Shown piece after piece: positions 43,714 through 53,878 of a stretch of 64,000 nt of DNA (position 1 is its first letter; each line of letters starts with the position of its first letter). Below the pieces are notes generated by a model. It searched no databases, was not told the DNA's origin, and was given only the letters and a program-made list of their open reading frames with translations. The stretch lies in contig CM072335.1 in assembly GCA_036874045.1 (NCBI GenBank), positions 26,729,501 through 26,793,500 on the forward strand, given 5' to 3'. The stretch comes from Cymodocea nodosa (Eukaryota; Streptophyta; Magnoliopsida; Alismatales; Cymodoceaceae). The position numbers and the translations under genes were made by a program.

Positions 43714-44163
43714 ATGAAAAATCATAAAGTCGTGCCGGATTCCATCATCATGGACAATAGCAAACCCTCGACCACCACCGTCCACGGGTTCAAGTTCACG
43801 GACATGCTCCTCGTCCTCAGCTTCCTGTACATGACTTACAGCGCCTTTCAGGGGTTGCTCAAGGCCAACAACTACGGCACCGTCGCCTTCGTCCTCACCG
43901 CCTACACCAGCCTCATCCTCCTCTTCTGGTGCCTCCGGGAGTTCGACAAGACGCCCGAACAAGCGACTAAGAAGAAGGAATGCCTGAAAGTGGCCATCGC
44001 TACGCTAGCCATGATCCTCAACGTGTCCTTCACCTACAGGGTCGCCACCATCTTGGATTCCACGGTCATGTCGGCCATCGTGTGGACGATGGCCGCCGTC
44101 ATGACTGTAGGCGGCTTCTATAGTCTCTTCGTTGTGCCCGAACCACAATTACCATCGACATGA
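43714..44163 (+). CDS. Membrane protein consisting of module B only, function unknown
   Basis: An open frame of 149 residues is closely related to the C-terminal module of the 22185-24066 gene: LLVLSFLYMTYSAFQGLL, then NNYGTVAFVLTAYTSLILLF, then WCLREFDKTPEQATKKKE, then VSFTYRVATILDSTVM and VGGFYSLF. Four hydrophobic segments are visible with short loops. The start is put at ATG 43714, because the stretch before it (TGTTGCAG|GTTGG) matches the 3' splice site in the leader of the larger gene; an in-frame ATG at 43675 would lie in that intron. Leader DNA at 43570-43690 also matches 22060-22180, so this gene has the family leader joined directly to module B, without module A. Codon use is GC-rich like the parent copy. 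Function unknown. Confidence 0.7.
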   Translation: MKNHKVVPDSIIMDNSKPSTTTVHGFKFTDMLLVLSFLYMTYSAFQGLLKANNYGTVAFVLTAYTSLILLFWCLREFDKTPEQATKKKECLKVAIATLAMILNVSFTYRVATILDSTVMSAIVWTMAAVMTVGGFYSLFVVPEPQLPST

Positions 44164-45690
44164 CTGTTCTTAATGCCCGAACCACGACAACCTGTGCTAA
44201 ACGTAGTACTTTAGTGTATCGGAAAGTTCGTCTCAAAAGTAAGTGAAATAGAAAGTTTACTAAAGTTATGGAAATTCAAGAAATTTGAAATTATCAGTGC
44301 ACGTTAAAATTAGAAGAAAAAAATAAAAGAATACAGGTTATAAATAAATAAATTTATTATAAAATATTTTTTTTAGAATAATAAATATCATTATTATCAT
44401 ATTATAAAAATTTCTTAAATTCCTTAATAATGATAATCATTATTAATTTCCTTAATATCATTATTTAAGTTCAATAATTTCCAACCGTTGTGGGAGGCCG
44501 AAGAATTTTTCTATCTCCTTGCGCCACGCGTCAAGCTACAAAGGACCGATCGAGGGGGCGACGTTCAATGAGCGGTAGTGGCGCACGCGTCCGTCCGTCG
44601 ATCGTTGGAGGTGATCTATGCGGAGGGGTGAGAGCAGCATCGCGAGGTGAGCGTTCGGGCAGTGTCGATCGATGAGGTGGCAGGGTTGTACTACACGTGA
44701 GGAAGCGAGCGACAATGTCCATGCAAGCTCTGGCGGCGTGTGCTCTTCTCTACCGGTGGGTCTATGCATATGTGGGAAGGGGGAGAGATTTTTCGTCGGG
44801 TCGTCAGTGGAGAAGTGGAACAAGGAGGAGGAAGAAAAGGACATTTGGAACACGCACCTTCCGAAGAGGGGAATCGCAGGCGCACGACGGAAATATTTTC
44901 CTACAAGATTCCGATCAAAAGCCAAGGGTACGTTGGTTTACGACGGAAAGTTCAAAAAATAAAAATAAAAATGAAACATGTTAAAAAGTTCAAAAAGGTA
45001 AAATTTTCTAGAAAAATTAATATATAACAGAATATTCAGAAAGCTAGAAATTAAAAAATTAAAATGTTTGATAAATTACTCTTCATTTTGAAATTTCAAA
45101 AGTAAAAAAATGTTAATAAAATAAAAAATACCTTAGATAGATTATTTTGATTTTTCAAAATTTGTTCAAAAATACAACTATCATATTTTACGAAGATATC
45201 TTCTAAGAAATCATTTCAAATAATATCAAATAACTCTTTCATCCTACGTTAACATCATCTTATTTTCATGTTTCTTATCTTTTAATACTTTTCTTTGTTC
45301 TTGACTTATTACAATCTATGCATTTATTTTTACGTGTATTTCTCTTATTAGTTGTATATCATCGATAATATGTTTTCTCGTAACAATCATTGATTCTATT
45401 TGGATTAAAAAGATAAAGGTTTGAAATGCTTTATTACGAAAACTAATGATCGTAAAGAAAGTAAGTGTTTAATCTATAAAAACAGGATTTAATGAGAAAA
45501 AAAAAAACATTACAGCTTATAGACGTAACGATTTTAAAGAATCATTATAAAAATATAAGTTATTTTCTCGTATCTATAAATCATTTGCTGACTTTGAAAT
45601 CGTAGAGGAAGATTTATTCTTATCGTATATCGTCGTTGGAAAAACTTTACGAAGTCGAAGGTTCACGTTAATCCAAAACCAACAGCAGAA
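44164..45690. other. Spacer
   Basis: AT-rich apart from a GC-rich island at 44490-44940. That island has overlapping frames on both strands, none with a recognisable domain. Confidence 0.35.
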
Positions 45691-45696
45691 AGAAAT

Positions 45697-45830
45697 CAAA
45701 GTAAGTTTATTATATTATTTTTATATGTAGATGATATTTTATTTATTGAAAATGATATTGACATCTTAAAAAATATGAAAGAAGAATTTAATAAAAAAAT
45801 TGAAATAAAAGGCATCATATATTTTTAAAA
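45697..45830 (+). pseudogene. Ty1/copia reverse transcriptase fragment (second copy)
   Basis: The frame reads SKFIILFLYVDDILFIEND then IDILKNMKEEFNKKIEIKGI, a clear copia reverse transcriptase segment with the YVDD motif, then a stop. It shares its flanks with 41010-41220, so both derive from one older element or from duplication of the remnant. Confidence 0.75.
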
Positions 45831-47968
45831 TGTTTACTATTTTTCCACGATCTTCACATAAAAAGAAGAAAAGAAAAAAATTAATGTCATAATCGCCAAT
45901 TGAAATTAATTGGATTCGGTAATGCCACTGGAAGTCCTTTAAATCAAGAGTGCAAACTTATTTAAATTAAGTAAATATTTTATTATGTATTTATAAGCAT
46001 GTAATATTGTGTAAGATCTAAACAGTTATATATTGACGTTTAGATAATATTAGTAAAGTTTACTACCAGTAAATTTATTTTAATTTCAAGTCATTCTCCA
46101 CTAACCCCTGCTATATTAATTACATGTATATATTTTTGATGAATCTCATATGCGATCGATCATGTAATGAGATTGGGAGGGCTTTGATTAATATAATAGA
46201 TGAGATTTTAGAATTAAATATAAATAAAGACGCCATCTTTAACGAAACGTCTGTACGTAAATGTGAAAGAAACAAAAACATAGAGGGGAACATATGAGAT
46301 TGGGACCAGTAATAACGTCTAATTAGCTTGTTGGTATGACATACACACATATATATATATAATGAACTTGGGCTAGTACATAATTTGTTAATTGATTAAT
46401 TAGTAACTGCATGGCATGCCGTCAAAATATTTATTGGAGTAGCATTTTTACATGATCCCCACTACGGATCGGCAATCGAAGAAAATTATATTTTTCGGTC
46501 GACGATGGGTGCGAGTGTCTTTCTATTGTAGCAGAAACTCAAAAAAATATTGAGAAAGAGGGAGGGAGGGAGGGAAGTAAATGTCGATCATTACAGGACG
46601 ACGGAAAGGTGATGGGCCGAAACTTCAGTGCGACGTAATAGTCGATTCGTGAATGGGCCGAATTCAATGCCGCCTAGGTGTGGCCCAATGCTCATGTTGG
46701 ACTCTTTAATAATAAAAGTGACTGGTAAAGTTAGCGTGTGTTTTATCTGTATTACATTTCTAATTGTGATTTTTTGGGAAATTTTTAAGTTAACTTATTT
46801 TTTCATGTATTCTAAATATAGTTTATATTCGAAGCAAAATTTAGACATGAAAATGATTCTTATCATTCGTATGTAGTTAGTGAAAGAACGTCAATTAATT
46901 TTACTATTATTAATTTCTCTGTGCTGTCATCTGATTTACATCATTTATCCCCATCGATTAATTTTAAAATCTCGAGGGTTTCGTCTCCTTCCATCAACTC
47001 CTTCGCTGCGCGGAAGGACGAGGGGGTCGGGTCTCCTTCGTCTCCTACCACCGCCGATGATGTCTCCTTACATGGACTATACTGGAAAGAAACCTAATGT
47101 CTTCATGACCAACACAAAAACAAAATTTTGTTCAATTCAGGACAAGTAATTAAATGCTTCACCAAATCAATGTTATTCGCCTTGGAAAGAAAAACCTTAG
47201 TTCTACGAAAACAGTGGAAGTGAAGCATTCACGTTGACAAAATCATCAATTTAATCATTATATTGTAATAAAATATTTATTGAATATGATGATTAGATAG
47301 ATAATTTTACCAATATAAATACTTTAGTAAAATTATATTAAAATTAAATTTAGATTTTTGAATGTAAATGTAAATTATGTAACGCAAATACTATTGAAAT
47401 GTAATTTTTATTCATCTATGTAAATTTTTTTTTAAAGTATGTTTTTTTATGATTCATAAAATCAATAAATGTAATTATTATTATTTATTTTATTTAATAA
47501 ATAATAATTAATATTTTATTATTTAAAATAAACAATTTAAATGCATATTAACAATATTATAATATTGAGATATTTTAAAAGATCATGATTTTCAGAACCC
47601 AGAACCTTTCCAGACTTCCATGATGGAAATCCAGACTTGGTACGAAAATCCACTGGGCGATTGGGCTTGTGGAACCGTGTCATTAACCGGCCCATCCGGG
47701 TACTTGCCTGGGCTACGGTAGCCACGGCTCGACACGACTCGGGTGGTATGAATAGTGGGCTTGCCATTGACACCTTTACTGCGTATATATTACTATTATA
47801 GTTAGAAAAACGTGGCGAACCAGGATAAGAACACGTATGGCAGGAGGTCAAAACGTCGTCTTGCTGGAAGGATAGGTAGTATGTACGTCGTTAATTCGTC
47901 ACAAACCGCGGATGTATTTCTTCTGGAGTTTTTCACGGTGCTTTGATTTGAATCGTTCAAGAGAACTC

Positions 47969-48315
47969 TTGACTGTTGATTTAAAGTATAATAACTTAAC
48001 TTACAAGTTGTATGATGGTCTTACGTAAAATACTACTGTTTTAATTAATTCGTTCAACTTGTTAGCAGTTTGAATAAGAATCTTGATGCATTTATCGAAT
48101 ACATACAAAACTAACTCAATTGACCCAATGGTTGAACTAACGTGTTTGACAATTGCATCCAACCGTTGATTACTTGACGGGGAAGGAATGGAATAACACA
48201 CATGGATGTCCATGCGCAATTGCTTACGAAGGGTGAGGTGGAGGTGAACTGGAAGGTGGACTTGTCAAGAGATGATGTTCTCGGACCAAGTCAGTCGATA
48301 ATGGCTTCATTTGAC
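47969..48315. promoter_or_regulatory. Cluster of W-box cores upstream of the WRKY gene
   Basis: TTGAC cores, the WRKY binding core, occur at 47969, 48120 (TTGACC), 48146, 48174 and 48311 (TTGACC), within 660 bp of the WRKY start codon. This is compatible with control by WRKY proteins, including feedback, but TTGAC is short and chance occurrence is possible. Confidence 0.4.
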
Positions 48316-48550
48316 CGTCGGAAACCCAGCAAGAAGTCGATCCCCCATTATTATTATTTTGGTTAATTTGTCGGGGAATGGAATAGAAGAGTGCGTAATA
48401 AAACCAGATTAATCATTATCGATCAAAGGCATGTTGATTGAAAAAAATATTCCTTTCTCGAACGTGACTATTCCGTCAAGCCACGCGCAGAAAGGTCTCC
48501 ACCAACATGCAAAGCAAGGTAGGTTAAATTAATTTATACATACATGTATG

Positions 48551-48558
48551 TATATATA
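48551..48558 (+). promoter_or_regulatory. Likely TATA box of the WRKY gene
   Basis: TATATATA lies 68 bp upstream of the ATG and would allow a short 5' leader of about 40 nt. Confidence 0.4.
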
Positions 48559-48625
48559 GATATGAAGGTGAGGACCGCCACCGCTCCAAGATAATAAGAA
48601 ATCAAGAAGCATAGATATCACTCTC

Positions 48626-48967
48626 ATGGCGACCAGCATGCTGGAGCTGCAGGAGGCCGCCGTGCCTTACATGTCTTTCTTCCTCCCCGATCAAGAACCA
48701 CCGTCGCGAAGCTCCACTTCTTCCTTGCTCGATACTTCCATGGCATATGCTGATCATACCGGCAGCTTCGATCAGGATATGGTTCCCGAGATTCTGAACT
48801 ATTTGTTATTCGATGAGGATGACGGCACCAATCATGTCGCTCATCAATCCGATCAGATCGTCACGACCATTGCAACTGATACTAGTAGTGGATCGTAAGT
48901 CAAGAATTTATATTGTGCTGATATATATATAAGTTGCTAGTAGTTTAGTTTAATTAACGATGGGTTG

Positions 48968-48998
<31 letters not shown>

Positions 48999-49508
48999 GG
49001 GTATATTTACATATGTGTGTGTTTGCGCGCTTGATTTTGTTGTTTAGGACGCAGAGAACGAAGTCGGACGGTGGGAGGAGAATTGGGTTCAGAACAAAGA
49101 CCGAAGTTGATGTATTGGATGATGGGTACAAGTGGAAGAAGTATGGAAAGAAATCTGTCAAGAACAGCCCAAATCCAAGGTATATATATAAACCGTAAAC
49201 CGAGACCTCGATCTCCGGAGAAGCGAAGAAAAAGAGATGCCAAATGGCTTTAATATGGAATTAATTAGTTTCGTGGCATGCATACACGCAGGAACTACTT
49301 CAGATGCTCTGACGAAGGGTGTGAGGTGAAGAAGAGGGTGGAGAGGGACGGCGAGGACAACAACTACGTGATCACAACGTACTGTGGAGTTCATAACCAC
49401 GACGTCCCGGCCCGAACCGCCGCAGACGGTGGCAAGCAGCTCTCCCATGGTGGCTTGGTCTGGCCACCGCCGCACCATGACTCGCCATGGAACGGCCGGG
49501 AGTGGTAG
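48626..49508 (+). CDS. Group IIc WRKY transcription factor (WRKY50/51-like) with a WKKYGKK core
   Basis: Exons 48626-48894, 49048-49179 and 49292-49508 splice in phase to 205 residues. The N-terminal part is acidic and serine-rich. The single WRKY domain runs from about residue 107: DDGYKWKKYGKKSVKNSPNP, then NYFRCSDEGCEVKKRVERD and TTYCGVHNH. This gives a C-X4-C-X23-H-X1-H zinc site, and the second intron falls at the conserved PR position (AG|G). The heptad is WKKYGKK: the K after YG is typical of the WRKY50/51 branch, but the R of WRKY is also changed to K. Family members bind W-boxes or variants and act in salicylate and jasmonate defence signalling. The double change may alter or weaken W-box recognition, which is an inference. 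The C-terminus is short and ends in GREW. The ATG at 48626 heads an open exon with a TATA-like box upstream. Confidence 0.92.
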
Positions 49509-51689
49509 AAGCGCCGTCCATCTATCTGGCTCCTTCCGACCGTAGTTCGTGTTGGGGTCTTCCGTATTAATCTCCTGCTTACAACCATTGGATAATATTT
49601 ATTGAGTCCTTTTTTAATTTTTTATCCATAAGATGGGAGAGACACCTCAAATTAAATTTTAATGTATTTTAACTGTCTAAGTTTGTACTCGTCCTGATAT
49701 TCCAAGTAATGGGATTTCCTAACAGTGATAAATAGGTAATTTTTCAATTGATATCTTAATATATATATATTTATAAATACATGAGTAGGAGAAAATTAGA
49801 TAACTTCAAAGGTATGATAATAAAAAATTACTTAAATTAAATAAGTGTTTGATTTTGATGTGAAAGTATTAAAAGTTAACCATTGATTTTTTAAGTAGTA
49901 AAAATATAACAATGATATGACTCAGATTAATATGGAATTCAGCATATGGTAGATTAATAACCATACAATTATTTTTAACCTTCAAAATAAAATATTATCG
50001 AAAGAGATGGCGACGACAGAATATTTTTGTGATAGGTTAAATAGAGTGGATGGATACCGCAAGTTCAAAAACTTGATATTTCTTTTCCCAATTTCTCTCG
50101 GCGATTTTTGTCTTTTTATCGTACTTCTCATGGGTCCAATTTTAGATATGGTCCGGAAGCCCCGAGAGCGTGTGAATGAATCACCTCCAGATTGTTGATC
50201 TCGAGGAAGGTTGATTTTTCAACTGCGTACTATCTTCGTCGTATCGAGTCAAAGGTTATACTCAAGTCAAAGTATTACATGTGGTTCATCTATAATAGAA
50301 TAAAATAATTATATACAACAGTTCAATTGCCTTTATAATTTTTATTAAAATGAGCAAGGATCTCGTCCATGCTTATCGCATGACATCCATTGTACATGTG
50401 ACGTGAGAGACCACGTGTAAAAGTATCTCAACATGTGATTGGTAAATTGGTGGATGGACGTCGACCATTGGGTGGGATCGGTCAAAGTCCATTCACCAAT
50501 CCGCTCAACATCGCTCATTTGCTGAAGATCGTTCGCCAGTCTCCTCGACATCGCTCGTCTGCCACAACTTCCTTATCTGTTGAAGTCTCCTAGTCGCGAA
50601 TAGTCCCTGACGGCTCACCTATCACCATCTTTCGCTTACGAGCTCATCGCTCATCCGCCTACCTCTGCCCAGAGGAACACACTAGATTTTGCATATTTGG
50701 TGAAGATTTTACAATGATTCGAGTTTTATGAAAAGGATTTTACAGTGATTTAAGTTTACATGTTAGAGTTGCATGTGCTATAGCATGCCTTTTGTAATGA
50801 TAATATTTTTTGGTCTTAAAACTTAAGTTTCTTATGTTGAAAATACAATAAAATAGTAGTAATTGAAATTAATATCACCTAATTGTGAAAACATTCTTTG
50901 GCGAGCAATGTTTACAACCAGACTTAAGAGAAAGATAAATTTTTCTGTTCTTGCATTAGCCGAAACTTAAGGATTTTATACATGTGAGATCGTGTTATTT
51001 TAACAATTACTGAGTTTGTTCCATAAATTCAAATCCGCTAGATTTGTGTCATTCTATTCAAATAATATAGTTTTTTGTATGTGTTAGCAAAAATAGTTAT
51101 AATTTTCTGTATGTTCTTGCATTAGCCAAAAATTCATTATCTTATAATTCATTATTTACATGCAAAAACAATTTTTACTTGTATTGTCATGCCAAGAATC
51201 ATTTTTAGAATACAATATGAATATTATATGTTAAGACTGTGTCTAGGATAATTGTCATAACTACATTCATTCCAAATGATAATGTTGCATCATATATCTA
51301 CCATTACTTTTATAGGATCCAATAATAGATGAATTGGCTGGAAAATTTTTTGATCTCAATCATTAAATGAATAATTTTACATTCAAATATTTATTCCAGT
51401 GTATGAAAGGGAAAAGGTTCCTTGAATTCTTTTTTGAATTTTCATTCAAGGTAGTTTTAAAAATTAATTTTGTGAATGGATACTACCTATTAAATCTATG
51501 CAAGTGAAATTTCATGCATTGTTTTACACAAAGTTAGTTATATGTGAATCTAATGTTATAGTGCATCTAATGTACATTTTTATATTATGGTGCATTTTAT
51601 ATTATGTTAACATGTGCATTCCTAGGAAATGGAAAATAAGAAAGGTAGTAGAAGATTCTATTTTAGTTAGAGTGTTCAAGTGGATAAGA
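49509..51689. other. AT-rich spacer
   Basis: A GC-richer patch at 50350-50700 (repeated CATCGCTCAT / CATCGCTCGT words) may be a transposon relic, but no domain or LTR edge was seen. The open frames at 50007-50198 and 51498-51692 have no recognisable similarity. Confidence 0.35.
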
Positions 51690-52590
51690 TAATATTAATA
51701 AAGGTGTGTGATGCTATCAAAAGGAAGGTAATGGTAAAATTCTAGATGGAAAGAAATAAGTTGATACTTGGTTGAAAGTAATTGATGATTACAATAAAGA
51801 ATTAAGAGATAACATCCAAAAAAAAATATATCGACGATCGAATGAAAATATAATGGCAAATGTACAAGATTTATATCAAAATTGGTGTACAAAGTGATTG
51901 GAGATGAAATTACATTCATAGACATACTAATATCCTAAAAAAAGCTTGGGATGATTTCGTTACAGTTGGTTGAATTTTTTCAAATTTAAATTTAATATTT
52001 AATTAGCTTATAATTTGTACTAACATATTTTCTTGTAATAGATTCATTGAGAGTGTGCACAGTAAAAGAGCAAGACATGTCTCATATATGACCAACTTCA
52101 AATAATATTTAAAGGAAATCTTGCAACAAGCTTAACTAAAATAAGTACAACAAATCTGAGAGTAGCTGTGAACTTGAATGAAGATACAAACGATTTTGAT
52201 AATATACCTTTTATACAAAATGTTATGGAATTTAAGGCTAAAACTCAAGATCCTTCTCCTATTCAAAGTACTTCTTCTACTTAAGCTCATTCTCCGAATT
52301 TAAATGATGTAGACTCATGCAAGAAAGGAAAACATTTACGTCCACATACTGAATCACAACTTATGACAACTATAACGAAGGATGTTGGTGTATCACTTAT
52401 GAATTATTTTAGTGAAGATATAAAAGAAAATATGAGAAAAATGACATGCATAAAGCATGTTATACAACTACAAGAGAACATGATATCGATCAAAAGGAAA
52501 AGATAACATTTACACAACATATTAAAGAAAGAAAATTAACATACATGAAGAAGAAGATAAAATTGTTAGAGAAAAAAGACCATGAATAAG
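51690..52590 (+). pseudogene. Decayed Harbinger ORF1 (Myb/SANT-like) relative
   Basis: In shifting frames the segment reads VDTWLKVIDDYNKELRDNIQ, NVQDLYQNWCTK, KKAWDDFVTV, then after an intron-like gap CKKGKHLRPHTESQLMTTIT and NMRKMTCIKHVIQLQENM. The order and wording parallel the ORF1 of the element at 1679-6254 (TWDEVVEKYN, RLKTWRQIYRNYSK, EEIWKEFIK, KKGKRARPHAESQQM, EQMREMIHIQKEM). Many stops are present, and a matching transposase was not found downstream. Confidence 0.6.
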
Positions 52591-53878
52591 ATCATGTTTT
52601 TATTATTTTACTTTCACTTACAAATCTTACAGAAGAATAGAAATATAAGGTAATGTAATTATTAGAGATAAAATCAAAGAATAATCAATTTAGGTATCTA
52701 CCACTAAACATGAAAACTTCATGACTAAAGTTTAATTTGAAATGATGTATTTTTTTCATATGAACTTTGTCACTTATGTTAGACATATTTGAATTTTTTT
52801 TCACTTGTGTTATCCTTTAAATATTATGGAACATATTGTAAATATTTTGTTGACGTATGTGCTGGTTCTTTTTTTTATTTAATTACAAGTTGAAGACTCT
52901 ATAAATATAGAAGTATAATATGAAATAGTTAACACTATTGGAAACAATACACAAGAGTAAAGAAAAGAAATTATAGATAAATTTCATGAAAATATCATGA
53001 ATATAATGTTAGATGGTCGTGAAGTAGAGTGTTACAAACATCATAATGAGTATATTTATTATAATATACTTTTTTTTGTACCTTCAAATGGAATATAGAA
53101 TTTAATAATATAATTTACCTTTTATTGTCTTAAACATGTAATATAACTAAAATATGTCAATTTCTGTAATTTTTTATTTAACTTTATATATAATAAATAG
53201 AATACAAGGATAATCTATATAGAATAATGATATACTTAATTAATTAATAAATAATATATAAATATTTAATTTAATAATATGTTAATTTATTAAAATAAAT
53301 AATTCTTTCCTTCATCAATTACATTTTCACTAATTACTTTAATTTATTACCTAATTTTATTAAAAATTAATTCTGTTCAATTTTATTTAATTATATCATG
53401 TATATAAATAATTAAAATTTAATTTTTATCAAATTCATGAACATACATAAATATTTAAATTTTAAATTTTTTTTATCAAATTCTGAATGCACGACTCTTA
53501 TTGTTGTTATTCAACGAGAGAAAGGTGATGCATGTATTATACTGATGAACTAATGACGGCGACTCAATTACAATGAAATCTTCTGCTAGAACATTTGATG
53601 GTGTATGGAATGATTATGAAAGAACTTATCGACCTTTCTTTTTTTCATCTCTTACAAACCAATCAACCACGACCATTATTTTTATTTCTTGTTTGTTCTT
53701 AGCTTCTTGTTTTAACTTATTATTTACTGTTTCTTCTTCTTATTTACAGTTACAAATCCGAATTTACGTGAGATCTAAAATTAACGATGTCCCATACAAC
53801 TTATCAGTACCCTTAAATTAAATTTTAAAAAAAACAAACAAAAAGAAAGAAAGTTTATAATCGTCGCCGGCCGCCACG
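52591..53878. other. AT-rich spacer upstream of the PPR gene
   Basis: Very AT-rich between 53060 and 53480. The frame at 53573-53821 has no recognisable domain. 53860-53878 becomes GC-rich and leads into the PPR start codon. Confidence 0.4.

Larger units (their letters stand above)
45831..48625. other. Spacer and WRKY upstream region
   Basis: 45900-46560 is AT-rich with a GGGA run at 46558-46577. Frames at 46628-47149 and on the minus strand at 47537-47851 have no recognisable domain. 47225-47525 is AT-rich and partly related to the 42690-42990 foldback. 47900-48600 is the probable WRKY promoter region. Confidence 0.35.

Noticed and set aside
44490..45027. Cluster of overlapping frames in a GC-rich island
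   Set aside because: Frames occur on both strands with no recognisable protein; likely chance from local base composition.
50345..50700. Repeated CATCGCTCAT words, considered as a CRISPR-like or LTR array
   Set aside because: Spacing is irregular, the copies are few and imperfect, and a plant nuclear setting makes CRISPR untenable. No LTR edges were seen.
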